DNA of 64,000 bases from Armillaria gallica (lineage: Eukaryota > Basidiomycota > Agaricomycetes > Agaricales > Physalacriaceae): NCBI GenBank assembly GCA_037576215.1, contig JBANDB010000008.1, positions 2,046,001 to 2,110,000 of the forward strand, in the 5' to 3' direction. Position 1 is the first letter of the stretch. Each line of letters begins with the position of its first letter. Shown here piece by piece: positions 22,001 to 32,957 of the stretch. The notes under the pieces were generated by a model. It did not search any database, was not told the origin of the DNA, and saw only the letters and a list, made by a program, of their open reading frames with translations. The position numbers and the translations under genes were made by a program.

Positions 22001-23153
22001 TGATGAGGATTCACCTATCATTGACTACTATCCCGAGTCGTTCCAAATTGACATGAACGGAAAGAAAATGGCGTGGCAAGGTGTCGCGCTGCTTCCGTTC
22101 ATAGATGAAAAGCGTCTCTTGTCAGCTATGGCTGAGCATTATGGCGGTCTCTCTGAAGAGGAACTGCGCCGAAACTCTTGGGGCAATTCAATTATTTTTG
22201 CTTCTGATGAACATCCCATATATCCATTCTACGAGCAATTGTATGGGAAACGAAAGTCGAATAAGGTCAGATCTCAATAGGACTTAAGGCTCATCTACTG
22301 ACATCGTTCCTAGGCCGTGACAATTGATACTTCTCTTAGCAAAGGTATCAGTGGGAGTGTCCTTCCCAACCCTGATTGTCTACCTGGTTCGACGTTTTAC
22401 AATCCGCTGACGAGCCAAGATCTTCCAGACATCAAAAATGATCGATCTCTGTCAGTGATCTATTTTTTCCCCAAACAAATAACTCCCCATCGGTCGGTAA
22501 TGCTACCGGGTGTAAAGAAGGCTCCTCGTGCTCTTCAGGCCCATGATCTCGAAATGACTCGCAGTGGCGGAAGAGGCCGAGGTCGTGGTGGCTGGGATCG
22601 TGGTGGCAGGGGTGGGGGGAGAGGCAACGGGAATGATCGGCCAAGAGGAGGTGACCCATTCCACTCACGGCCTAATTCATACGGCCCTCCTTCTCGCGGC
22701 AATGACAGAGGATATGAAGGACGAGGCGGTGGTGGTAATTCTTATCACCCAAGCCCGTATCAATCGCGTCCCCCGCCACCTCCACAGCAGCAGTACGGAG
22801 GGGGTGGATACGGTGGATATGGTGGTGATGCAGGCGCAGGCGCTTATGGCGGATATGGTGGCGGTGCTTATGGAGGCGGTCGCTCTGCATATGGAGGAGA
22901 CTCTGGTGCACCTCGAGGTCCTCCACCCAACTCTTACGGTGGTTATGGTGGTTATGGATCTGGCGGAGGAGCTTATGGTGGTGGCAGTGGCGGAGCTTAT
23001 GGTAGCTATGGACAGGGAGGCAGCTACGGAGGAGGCAGTTATGGTAGTAACTCTGGAGGTTATGGCCAATCCACTAATGGATACGGCGGGTACAACGGTG
23101 GAGGCCGTGGAGGCGGCGGATACTCTTCCAGAGGTCGGGGACGTGCTTGGTGA
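19030..23153 (+). CDS. RAT1: Nuclear 5'-3' exoribonuclease Rat1/Xrn2
   Basis: Rat1 degrades uncapped nuclear RNA 5' to 3' and promotes RNA polymerase II termination. The first coding exon is only the ATG (19030-19032); after a 47-bp intron exon 2 begins [15 protein letters not shown], the invariant XRN start. Downstream are YLDMNGI, the [18 protein letters not shown] motif, PGTPFM, the [14 protein letters not shown] motif and [19 protein letters not shown], carrying acidic metal ligands. A CCHC zinc knuckle ([14 protein letters not shown]) follows, as in Rat1/Xrn2 but not Xrn1. The XRN2-specific region includes [16 protein letters not shown] and [16 protein letters not shown]. The C-terminus from about 22550 is a long Gly/Arg/Tyr tail with RGG and GGYGG repeats, probably RNA-binding and phase-separating. 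About ten short introns keep the frame. Confidence 0.96.
22560..23150 (+). repeat. RGG/GGYGG low-complexity repeat inside RAT1
   Basis: Degenerate GGT/GGA/TAT codon repeats encode an RG-rich part (22565-22720) followed by about 25 Gly-Gly-Tyr-Gly units and a final RGRGRAW. Codon degeneracy shows it is not a recent microsatellite expansion. Confidence 0.85.
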
Positions 23154-23310
23154 TAAGTTACACAATTTTCATTTTCGCATATATGTACATAAACTGTAAG
23201 TAATCATGCTAGTCAATATCTGGGTGCCCATCAACCCTATAAGATACAAGTACATCGATGAAGGGTGTACCAAGAAAGATATAGGTATATCACAAAAAAA
23301 TACGTTTAGT

Positions 23311-25547
23311 TCAGTATTGACCAATTCCACCCATGCTTCCGATACCTCCCAGGTTACCTGCGTGGCCGCCTGGCATCATCGGACCTCCACCTGGCATCAT
23401 GCCGGGCCCGCCCATGGGAGGAATTGCACCAGGCGACATCGTACCAGCTGCTCCACCTTGGTTTACACCGCCCACAGGAATGCACGTTAGAACGAGGGAA
23501 TAATTCTTAGCCCTAGCCTTCTCCTTGCGTCGGATTTTCTTCTCCTTTCGCCTCTTCCTCTTCTCAGCTTTCATCTCGGTGCGCCTTCGCCTGGCATCCA
23601 AGACCTCCTGATTATAGCCTGAACGTCCATACATGCCGCCATATCCTGACTGAGCGGCTTCATACCGCTCAGACCCAGATACTTCAGAATCAGAGGAAGA
23701 TGAGGAGGTGGAGTCACTGTCAACAGCGCCGTCGTCGTTGTACAAGTACATCGGTAAATCGGCGATGCCTACGTGGGGCCCTGAACGCCTCTCTCGACCT
23801 TTGTAGAGGACGGCCTCGATGCCTCGACTGACGAAGAACGAGGCGTTCCACAAGTCGATGAGGTCTGCGCTGAGAGTAGCCCTCTTGGGCTTATGGGTCG
23901 CACTGGCTACACCAGGAACGGGAAGCCTGCCAGCCCAGGCAAGGGACAAGTCCTGTAAAGAAAGATTTAAGAAGGATGGCTGAGGGACCGACGCTAACAC
24001 ATACCTGCACGAAACGGGCCCAGTCCTCAATGTAAACGTCGTGCGGCTGAAGAACAGCAGGCATACGAGGGATATGCTCCAAGAAAGAATCCATGCCTTG
24101 GATTTTCAAGGCTTCGAAGGGTGTGTAAGGACAAGCGGCATTGATAGGCCTGGAGAAACCTTCCGGGGCAGCGAGCTGTTGGTCGAAACCAAGATTAGGG
24201 GATGCATTGGGCATGCCAACGGCAGTCGGTGCCATGGCACCAGGAAGGGGACTCGGAGCACGAGAGCGAGAGCCCAAGCTTCCCTCCATTCCAGGGTATG
24301 CGCTACCACCTGCATAAGGAGCGCCAGCTCCAGGGGCATAACCGCCTGCAACCGGAGTGGGAGCAGCGTACTGGGGCGCGCCCGTGTACCCGGTTCGAGT
24401 TCCTCCAGGACCATACGGTCCCGCAGGTGGACCGTAGGATGAACCGCCGCTGCTTGCATATCCAGGACCACTGCCAAAGTTTCCACTCAGCTTACGAGCT
24501 CTCTCCGCGGCGGACTCGTGAGTGCTGTACTTTCGAGGGCGGCCAAGGGCGCTGTCGCCTCCGTGTTCAATGTTCAGCTCAGAGAACTGGTCTGCCAGGC
24601 CACCAGCGCCTCGGTCACGACCGTAGCCGCTGCCAGTGGAGCCTGCAGTACCGTAAGCGCCTGCAGGGACGCCGCCTGGCGCTTCAGGGTAGTATGCTCC
24701 GCCGGACCCAGCATAACCAGGAGCGCCGGAAGTAGGGAAAGCAAGGGATCCGGGAGCGCCTGCGTTGAAGCTCTTGCGACGTTCCCTGGCAACGGAAGCA
24801 GCGGCATCTCGCTCACGGGCATAACGCAGCTCGTCATCGTCACGACGAGTCGGGCCTAGGAAATCTTTCTCCCGAAGTAGCTTGGAGGATTCTTTCTCTT
24901 CCTTTCTCCTTCGCTTTTCTTCAGATCGTTGCCTGATTCACATGAATGGGGTACAAATGCGCAGAACGAGGTCAAGATGCTCACCAGTCTTTCAGTCCGC
25001 TCCGGTCACCGGTACCGAGAGCACCACGCTGCCAAGACTCTGTGAAATCCTAGAGAACACTATGAATACCCCCCTTATGCACGACACTGATAGCGCCCAC
25101 CTCACTAGCAGGCTGGGCGCCCGGAGGCAATACCTGAGTAGCCTCCGCGGGAATCCACTGGATGCCAGTCACGATGCCATTGGGTGTCTTGTAGCTGATG
25201 ATCGCAAAGATCGAGCGTTAGGAGGACTCCTTTCAGACGTGAATAGAGACAAACCTCGCTGGGACGGCTCTGTGGTATGTATATCAGTCTCCATCAAGTG
25301 AACTGGCGCCAGGCTTACTTGAAAGGATGGTAGATAAGGCGTCCATCGTTCGACGTGGACGTTGTGTAGGTGATAGAACCTGCAGCTGGGACATTCTGGC
25401 TGCCATTGGAAGATGGGTAGGCCTGGAGCTGGTTGTTGTAGGGCGCTGGCGTTATCGGGTTTTGGTAGGGAGACGGTGCTCTGTACGGTGAAGGAGCTCT
25501 ATATGGCGAAGGAGCACGGTAAGGTAAGGTGAAGGGGCGCGGTACAT
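23311..25547 (-). CDS. Conserved unknown protein, proline- and glycine-rich with charged helix
   Basis: I do not recognise a named family. The deduced order is: YRAPSP tandem repeats; a short conserved domain (HPFKAVPASYKTPNGIVTGIQ...) assembled over a 15-nt exon at 25255-25269; a charged segment of the EEKRRRKEEKESSKLLREKDF type; a long Gly/Ala/Tyr-rich linker; a second conserved domain containing MPAVLQPHDVYIEDWARFVQDLSLAW and LWNASFFVSRGIEAVLY; a Ser/Asp acidic run; a very basic RRKEKKIRRKEK segment; and a Gly/Met/Pro tail. The only ATG near the 5' end (25547) reads into the YRAPSP repeats in the wrong frame because of a duplicated 5-bp unit (GGTAAGGTAA at 25518-25527). The two conserved blocks joined by disordered linkers suggest a scaffold or RNP-associated protein, which is inference. 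Confidence 0.6.
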
Positions 25548-25816
25548 TGCAGAACCGCAGATGTGATGAAGATGGTAAGGAAGAAAGGACGACGAAAGCC
25601 GGTGTGAATTGGACTAATTGGACTAGATCTTGTTATCTAATGCTAATTCCAATGATATGGTCACGAGCAAGTGAGGCTTCCACCTCGAGGCAAAGACTTG
25701 AATTTCCTGCATGATAACTTTGTCGTATGATACAGAAAGCAAAGACGAATCCAAAATAATAGATATGAATACCGAGGGAGCAAATAGGCAGGTAATCTAT
25801 GCGACTGGGCCGTCCA

Positions 25817-26674
25817 TTAAAAGAATCTCCAGTATACAAAGATGATCAATATTAGCGCGATGGCACCCACGGGTGCATATTGTCGCAGCATCGCTTGCCA
25901 GTTGATATTCCTCGCCGCTTTGCGATACTTTTCCGAGTCGGCACGGAGTGACGTCGAAAGCTGGGACATTCCTGGAGTAAAACTTGAGCAAGCAATGCTG
26001 TTTTAGTACAAGGTCCACGTACGGTCTAACGAATCGCCTCTCCACAGCAGTTCTTCCATATTCTTGGTCATTATTCTTGTCACGTCTTGCAGATCGTCAT
26101 TCAGCCTATCGAGTCCCGAAGCTGCAGCATTTGCTGTCCGCGTGTCTCGGTATAGTCGTGCTGTTTTCGACATGAACGTGTCTGGCTCCCGTTGAGCCAA
26201 GTTACAGTAAGCAACATACACAGCGCGCACCAAAGCCTACAAAGGCGTAGGGCTTGCGAACAGATTCTACTTTTGGCCCATAGGTTGTGGCGAACTCCTT
26301 TGAGAGTTCGTCGAGATATGAAAAAGCGAGTTTTCTGGGGTAGGATTTGTCGGCTATGGTGAGGAATATGACATTGTCGGAGATGAGGTAGCTGAAAGAG
26401 TCAGTCGACATGCAGTACGCGGGGGTCGCTACTCACTGTAGGGTGTATTGGCCACTTTCAATGGAGCAACGAGGTTCCGAGTTTGGCGTTATTCGGCGAC
26501 AGATCAATTTGGACTGCTGCTTGTGTTCCTGCAAGGCCTGTTCCGTCTGTTGGATAGAATTAGTGGACAGGTTTCATCCAAACAAACACCAGAAATGCTC
26601 ACCTGCTCGTCGTCGACACTGGCAGCAAGGGGAAGGGAGTCGGACGCCCTCACGATGATGGTAGAGCGGACCAT
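25817..26674 (-). CDS. SEC22: Vesicle-trafficking R-SNARE Sec22
   Basis: Sec22 is the R-SNARE of ER-Golgi transport in both directions. The start ATG at 26674 gives MVRSTIIVRASDSLPLAAS, the longin-domain start. The longin core continues with YLISDNVIFLTIADKSYPRKLAFSYL split over two exons; this is followed by the SNARE motif (LNDDLQDVTRIMTKNMEELLWRGDSLDRM, which holds the central arginine) and a C-terminal membrane anchor (GAIALILIIFVYWRFF) ending at the stop 25817-25819. Four or more short introns interrupt it and all joins keep the frame. It is divergent from the MPO1-like gene, with about 240 bp between starts. Confidence 0.94.
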
Positions 26675-26913
26675 GAAAACAGCATACAACAAGTAGTGGA
26701 GCTTGGAATCTGGGACACGGTGACGGAGACACGAAAGACGCCAAAGCACGTGCCACGTATCTGCCACGTGCGAAACCTTCCTTTTCAGGAATTTGAAACA
26801 TAACACCGATCCAATAAATTTAATTGAATGGCTGCAGCTTGGCTTTGCACTGCCGGAGCGTATAACCGACTCTGCCGTGTTACTATCATGCGCCTCCTTC
26901 TTTGACCACCATC

Positions 26914-27727
26914 ATGTACCTTGCAGACGTATTCAACATCAACAAGCAGGTCTGCTACTCTCTCCCCTTGCCTTTCTCTCTGCTTACCAGCTCTAGTTCA
27001 CGTTCTACGGTGTATACCACAGGAATCCCATTAATGTCGCCATACACATGATATGCGTCCCTATGATCCTCTGGTGCGTCGTGGTGGCTAATCTTCATAG
27101 TCAGGTATCTTATGCCACGTATACAGGACCGGACTTGTCATGGGCACGAACCTCCCATCTACCATGTTCCCCCCGATCCACATCGTCTTCAACGACTACC
27201 TTGCTTTTGATTTAAACTGGGCATCTGTTGTTGCTGGATGCTTTTTATTCTATTACTATACCTTGGAACCCTTGGCTGCAGTGCGTCTCCATTTTCCTTG
27301 GCAATGAATACAAGAGTTTTTAACCTGTTTCAGTTTATGTACACTCCCGAAATGGCTCTCATCACCTTAACAGCCCTTAAATTCGCCCACCGTCCAGATC
27401 ATATGGCCGTTGCTGGCGCACTTCACGCGTTTGCTTGGATCGCGCAGTTCGTCGGCCATGGGTTTGCCGAGAAACGGGCGCCAGCTCTTATGGACAATAT
27501 TCTCGGGGGTCTGTCCAATCTGCCTCATGCTTTAGCTCGTGTTTAACGAAGTTGCAGCTGCCGTACTTGCTCCATTCTTTGTCCATCTAGAACTCCTTTA
27601 TAAGTTAGGCTACCGGCCTGAGCTGCACAAACGCATCGATAACGAAATCAGCAAAGAAGTAACGCGAATTAGGAAGCTGGAAGGTGATAAGAAGCGTGCA
27701 ACAGCCGCGGGCCGCCAAAATAAGTGA
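26914..27727 (+). CDS. 2-hydroxy fatty acid dioxygenase Mpo1-like (DUF962/YGL010W)
   Basis: Mpo1 is an ER membrane iron-dependent dioxygenase that shortens 2-hydroxy fatty acids derived from phytosphingosine by alpha-oxidation. Exon 1 encodes MYLADVFNINKQ; the next exons give FTFYGVYHRNPINVAIHMICVP, with the conserved His residues of the family. Hydrophobic spans around NWASVVAGCFLFYYYTLEPLAA and a further conserved segment, HAFAWIAQFVGHGFAEKRAPAL, complete the core. The frame is continuous once introns near 26950-26997, 27061-27122, 27280-27334 and 27511-27559 are removed; the last joins GCT across the splice to give NILGAAVLAPFFVHLE. The C-terminus is basic and ends at 27727. Divergent with SEC22. 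Confidence 0.88.
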
Positions 27728-27876
27728 CCAAGACGAGGATATCAGGGCTACTAATAGTCACAGAATCTGTTATTCATCTTAACATTAGGTTACTGGCTGG
27801 CAATGCGATTGGTCTTGTAACATCATGCTATTTCTAGCCATTACATCCATTACATCGTCCAACGCGTCACCTCAGC

Positions 27877-29280
27877 TTACTTGGTCAGACTTGTTGGGGG
27901 CGGCAGGATCGGCTCTCCAAGAGGCGTTACGTATGCTGAGGTCAAACCTCCATCGACCTTGAAGTCGGTTCCCTATTGAAGCGTACATTATTAAGTGAAT
28001 CCATCAGTTTATAATTACTTGCCGTCATATAACTGCTATCGTCGCTGGCCACTAGATGGTTTAAAATAATCAGCATAGAAGTCTTCCATCAACAGGTAGG
28101 ACTTACGGAACAGTGCTCCTTTGGCAATCTCAATGGCCTCTCCAAACCGACCCATAGGCAGATGCACCATACGACGGTCCCGCTTTTCAGCGGTGTTGAG
28201 AAAATCCATAAGAAGGGCTGTGGCGCCAGTGCAGTCAGTCATCTGATAGCAAGTAAAACAATAATAACGCTCACGAGTTTTGAGAGGTCCTCTATATAAG
28301 TATAAGATCAGCTCCAAAACGTCGCGATATGCATCAGAGAATCCTTACGGGCAAATGGAATTCACTCGGATACCTTCACGAGCATGAACCATGGCAAGTT
28401 CCCTGGTCATGGCCAAAACACCACCCTGCGTAGAACATATCAATCGGAACCGCGCAATGATGGAACTGCTCAACGCAACGAACCTTAGATGCCGTGTCTG
28501 AAATAGAGACCCCAAAATTAGCGATGATGGTGAGCAGAGTATGAATACTTACATGCTAATTGCGGAGTTGCTGCCCCCATTAGCGCGACAAAACTCGCTG
28601 TATTGATGATACTCCCCCCTGTGTGTAGGCCCTTGGAAGCATCTGTGGGGTTCTCGCGCATAGCTAGAATAGCGTATTTACATCCCCACCAGACGCCTTT
28701 GAGGTTGATCTGCATCGTCAGGTCCCATATCCTCTCTTCCGTATTCAAGGCATTATCATCAGCCGGGTGCATTATTCCTGGCGGCAGGCATAAGATCCAA
28801 TTTATCAGAAGCAAGCGAACAGCATTGTACTCACCAGCGTTATTGAACTAACACCGACAAAGCATCAGGACCCACGTATACCATTCAGATCCTCACTCAC
28901 CATCACGTCCAGACGACCAAACTCTTTCACGGCCTTGTCCACGGCAGCCTTGATATCCTCTTCCTTGCTAACGTCGGTTTTCAATGTTGCGACCTTGGCG
29001 TTGGGAATCTTGGTCGCGATCAATGCGGCGCCCTTCTCTGCGGCCTCGAGATTGATATCCGTCATGAGAACGCTGGCACCCTCTTGGGCGAAGAGAATAG
29101 ACGATTCCAGCCCGATGCCTCTGTGCGAGATTATCAGATGAAGAAAATCGCGTGTTACTTCGAGCTCACGATCCAGCACCGGTGATGAGAGCGACCTAGA
29201 CAGCAGACCCTATCTCGTAAGCTCTTCTTTCTGATTGTATATACTCAAAGACTGACTTTGTGTTCAAGGCGGCCAGGCAT
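27877..29280 (-). CDS. Short-chain dehydrogenase/reductase (classical SDR)
   Basis: An NAD(P)-dependent oxidoreductase of unknown substrate. The coenzyme-binding motif TGAGSGIG is assembled across an intron. Further motifs are DVS at the adenine-ring site, FNNAG, IINTAS with the catalytic serine region, and YTASK with the catalytic Tyr and Lys. The Tyr codon itself is split (T|AC) and the rest of the motif lies in a 14-nt exon at 28484-28497. The C-terminus has GRFGEAIEIAKGALFLASDDSSYMTG and DGGLTSAYVTP. The acidic residue after the second beta strand (MTDINL) predicts preference for NAD over NADP. The gene is cut by many introns but needs no frame correction. Neighbours give no pathway clue. 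Confidence 0.88.
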
Positions 29281-30047
29281 AATGCTTCACTAAGCAGTAG
29301 AGAGAAGAATGAAGGTGATGAAGCGACGTTGGGTTGTCACCGTTCGGGAGTCCGAGATAAGTGTTCTGCCTTTTTGGGATTGAGATTCAGCCACTATCCG
29401 ATCGATCGTGGCTTGTCGCGTTTGCCGTTGCCTCGGCGAACACAAACATATCAATAACATTGGAATTGGCTTGTTCAATGTATGACGTGTCGGAATCAGA
29501 GCGGAAAGTTGTCTTAGCGGATGAAGCTCACGATAGTTGTCTTTGCTTCGGCTGTGCTATATCTCTAAATGGGTGTAAGCGTCAAATTGGATAGGGAATC
29601 GATCGTGATGAACAATAAGTTCAAGTTCAAGGTCGATTCAAGGAGTGAAAATTGGCGGCACTGCAAAGTGGCCCTCGCTCAAGTTTGGTCCTGCAGGCTG
29701 GTGCGTGAAAAGCCTCCGCGGTGGCCATTTTCAGAAGATCAAAGACATCACTCGGAAGGCAAAAGCGAGGTCAATGGTGCGCCAATCCTGCGCTCTGACC
29801 GTCCCTGCACATAGTGCTTTGTTCAGATCTAGTTTGTTCATGAATGGTGGTAATTTGGCCGAACATTGTTCAGAAAACCCGTCACCGTCACAATGCCACG
29901 GTATAAATAAGAGAGGTCTGGCTGCTTTCTCAATATTTTAACCTTCACACACTACCTCAGACTCAACGGTCCATTATTTGGTGGGTACATCGTCAAGGTC
30001 CTTTTGTTCCTCCTAATTGTATAGCACCGTCTGTTATCTATATCCCA
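29281..30047. other. Divergent intergenic region between SDR and F-box genes
   Basis: Only short open frames without motifs are present. The right end holds a TATA box for the F-box gene. Confidence 0.5.
29902..29909 (+). promoter_or_regulatory. TATA box of the first F-box gene
   Basis: TATAAATA lies 139 bp before the start codon at 30048, in the right orientation and at a distance consistent with a leader of about 100 bases. Confidence 0.6.
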
Positions 30048-31694
30048 ATGCCCAGAATGCAGATTGACCTACCCGACCCGCCCGAGGCTTGGCCTGCCGA
30101 ATTCCTGCGCCTTCTCAAGTCGAACGAACCCCCCACCCAAGCTCAAGTCATGGAAATCCAGCCTATGTTAGCTCACGCTAGGGAAAACATGACAATACTC
30201 TTCCGCGCCTCGGAAAAACTCCAGGGCATAATCGACGCCTGCAAAGCGATTATATCGCCTATACGTCAACTGCCGCCCGAAATACTCCTCGAGATTTTTC
30301 TTTGGATCAACGCAGACAGGGCGCCCGTCGACGTCTTCAGTATGACGTCGATCCCGTGTACTCTGGGACTAGTATGTCGTCAGTGGCGAGGGATTGTACG
30401 GTCAACGACAGGGTTCTGGTCGCATATCCTCGTGAAAGGATTCTCCAACGATTGCCACGGCCCCGTTCCTAGAAACCGGCTCAGGTTGCTTGAACAGGCG
30501 CTAGCTTTATCCAATGGACAGCTACTCTCTATCCGATGTTCCCTTGACTCTGACGATTTGTTGGAGATAGAGAGAGAGAGACAGGCTGTCCAAGAGAAAT
30601 GGCCAATCCCGACTGAGAGTGACGAAGACACTATCGTTACGGCTCTCAATCGCGAGGTGCTCCGACTCCTTGTGCGCGAGTCTCCACGCTGGAATAATGT
30701 TTGCTTCAGGATAGACGACTACACTTATCTGCCGATATTGAATGGCGCCAGAGGGAAACTGGATCAATTGACGACACTGAGTTTCGGGATGATTCCGTTG
30801 ATCGAGAGCCGTCCTGATATTGTGTTCAACGCGTTCGAAGTGGCCCCTAAGCTGCGAAATGTCGAACTATCGAGAATGGGCCACGTCGTGCCACATCTTC
30901 CTATGCAACAACTAGTCTCGGTTCGTGAGGTGTGGTGCGACCGCAATAGCCTCAATGAACATCTCAAGCGTCTGTGCGAGATGCCCAATCTTCAGGGATA
31001 CGACCTCGATGGCTTCGACTGCGAACTGAACAGTCATGCATCTATCCAGCACAACGCGCTGCGTGTTCTACACGCATGCACACCTGGTGCCTTCACCACT
31101 CTGGAGCTCCCGAACCTTGAAGAGGTTTGTCTCAAGGCTGCGTCTTTCGATGACGCCTGCAGATTCACCACCCTCCACAAACTTCCTGGCCTGATTGACA
31201 GGTCTAGGTGCTCGATACGCAAACTCATACTTTCCGACGTGATGGAGAGTGAAGACCTCGTTCCCGTACTAGAACGTACGCCAAACTTGAACGAACTGCA
31301 CGTCGAGCAGAATCGTTGGCACTTCGACGGCAATCAATTCATTGCGAGGGTAGCCAGGTATCTTCGGATCAGGGAGGACGGGCAGATACCTCTGCCTAAC
31401 CTTCATACGCTGACAATCTCAGTACGGGGTTCGCCGAAGTGGGATGTGCCATTTGATCTGCCCATGACTTTCTTGAAGAGAAAGACAGCAGAGATGATCC
31501 GTAATCGCTGGAATATAGCTGGCGGATCAGCGGTGGATAGACTCAGGTTTGTCCGGATCTATATATCGGTACCCTCAAAGTATCATATAGCTCCGTATGA
31601 CGAGTTCGTCGAGGGTTTGAGGGGGCTCCAAGAAGATGGACTGAACATCTCAGTAAGCATCATAGGTGGTGATGAAACATTGTACCAGTTGTAG
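30048..31694 (+). CDS. F-box protein, LRR-like C-terminus
   Basis: F-box proteins recruit substrates to SCF ubiquitin ligases. This intronless gene encodes 548 residues. After a helical N-terminal part, the F-box reads SPIRQLPPEILLEIFLWIN, followed by TLGLVCRQWRGIVRSTTGFWSHI, the usual second half in Agaricomycete F-box proteins. The rest has irregular leucine-rich repeats (for example LRNVELSRMGHVV and PNLNELHVEQNRW) and ends VSIIGGDETLYQL. The start has several in-frame options but the ATG at 30048 fits the TATA box. The family is hugely expanded in mushrooms and the substrate cannot be inferred. It resembles the second F-box gene at 51900 in architecture only. Confidence 0.85.
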   Translation: MPRMQIDLPDPPEAWPAEFLRLLKSNEPPTQAQVMEIQPMLAHARENMTILFRASEKLQGIIDACKAIISPIRQLPPEILLEIFLWINADRAPVDVFSMTSIPCTLGLVCRQWRGIVRSTTGFWSHILVKGFSNDCHGPVPRNRLRLLEQALALSNGQLLSIRCSLDSDDLLEIERERQAVQEKWPIPTESDEDTIVTALNREVLRLLVRESPRWNNVCFRIDDYTYLPILNGARGKLDQLTTLSFGMIPLIESRPDIVFNAFEVAPKLRNVELSRMGHVVPHLPMQQLVSVREVWCDRNSLNEHLKRLCEMPNLQGYDLDGFDCELNSHASIQHNALRVLHACTPGAFTTLELPNLEEVCLKAASFDDACRFTTLHKLPGLIDRSRCSIRKLILSDVMESEDLVPVLERTPNLNELHVEQNRWHFDGNQFIARVARYLRIREDGQIPLPNLHTLTISVRGSPKWDVPFDLPMTFLKRKTAEMIRNRWNIAGGSAVDRLRFVRIYISVPSKYHIAPYDEFVEGLRGLQEDGLNISVSIIGGDETLYQL

Positions 31695-32054
31695 CCGCAA
31701 ATTAGAACTTTTAATATGGAACCGAGGGATTGGTGTAATCGATAACTGCCAGTGGTTGTATGCAACGACGATAGAAGCATCCACAGAATTAGCTACATGA
31801 GCTTGTGAGCTGCCAGTGCTAGACTATATAAAGACGCCAGGTGGCCCTCTGATATTATTGTCTTTCGGAGCAGACCGGAGAATTCGGATAAGCCCAGTAA
31901 AGATAGGCAGAGATAGAGAGCATCGTACAGTAACACAAGGAACCAGGCATTCACGTTAGGCAGGCATGGTGTATGTGCAGGCAGCGGCACTAGTAAATAT
32001 TGAGGGTCAACGCATAGATGTATGGTAGATTATCGGCGTTAAAACATACGTATA
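31695..32054. other. Convergent intergenic region with an isolated TATA-like site
   Basis: The stretch holds the 3' ends of the F-box and MTP18 genes. A perfect TATATAAAG at 31825-31833 faces right but is followed by no open frame longer than about 20 codons, so it is either chance or the promoter of a non-coding transcript. Confidence 0.35.
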
Positions 32055-32764
32055 TCATACCTCCTTATCCTCTTTCCCTGTGCGTGTCCCTGTCTCAGCC
32101 ATCTTCTCCTTGATCCAGTCAAATGCCCTGTCCGTCGCGACCTCCACGGGATGGTCATACAGGTATGGCAGAGCAGGAACAACGGCAAGACCGGACAAAG
32201 TCGGACCCCATGCCTTGAGTTTAGGATTTTGGACATTGACGAAGGCCTTCTTCGTTTGTTTGACAATGGTGTGAATGGTCAGTGCGGGAAGACCCCTGCA
32301 TAGATTGTGAGTATCCATATCAGATAACAACATAATACCCACATCGATGCAATGGACTGGAAAGTTGCCCGCTGTACTGCAACGAGACCTAATCTCGTTG
32401 GCTCTGAGAAATGAGCCGCCTCGACTGCCGAAGGGCCGCGTCGATGGGCCTTGTAGGACTCGTATGCAACGTCCCCGCCAAGATAGAGCCACGAAACGCC
32501 ATACGCAGCCGTCACCACCCAGGGCGGCACGACTGGTCTAAACGCCTCCCCGACATCGCTTGTCTACGGAAGTTATTGCGAGCAATTGGATAGGCAAAAG
32601 ACGCGTACATAGGCAATATAACGAGTAGAGGCCCGAAGTGCGGTTCGTAGTCGAGCACCGTACGCGAGGTAACGAATGTCAGAGTCAGTACTGTCAACGT
32701 TGTCCTTGGTGAGATGGTCGACCTCTTCCTCGATGGCCCCGGTGACGGACTCTGTAGGCGACAT
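32055..32764 (-). CDS. Mitochondrial fission process protein 1 homologue (MTP18)
   Basis: MTP18/MTFP1 is an inner-mitochondrial-membrane protein linked to fission and membrane integrity. From the ATG at 32764 the protein starts MSPTESVTGAIEEEVDHL; conserved segments are DIRYLAYGARLRTALRASTRYIAYTSDVGEAFRPVVPPW, read across a 47-bp intron, then VTAAYGVSWLYLGGDVAYE and FQSIASMGLPALTIHTIV. The C-terminal element is GPTLSGLAVVPALPYLYDHPVE, with the predicted membrane helices. It ends in a hydrophilic helix at 32055. Splices are in frame. Divergent from the FHA-forkhead gene with about 190 bp between starts. Confidence 0.9.
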
Positions 32765-32957
32765 GAACGGTCTAGAGGCTGAGCTAAGATAGCGTATGAC
32801 GCGGAACGGCGGAACGAAAAGAAAGAAATGCCGTTTCCGGTCATCACGTGCGACGTGCCAGGTCCTCTCCGTTGATTCTCGTAGAACGTGCTTCACGGAC
32901 GGCCATCACCGACGACGACGACGACAACCACTGCCCAACGACAGGACGAGCAACGCC

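Noticed and set aside
22677..23165. Long Ser/Thr-rich minus-strand frame opposite the RAT1 tail
   Set aside because: It is the antisense of the GGYGG repeat; low complexity in one strand yields an open frame in the other.
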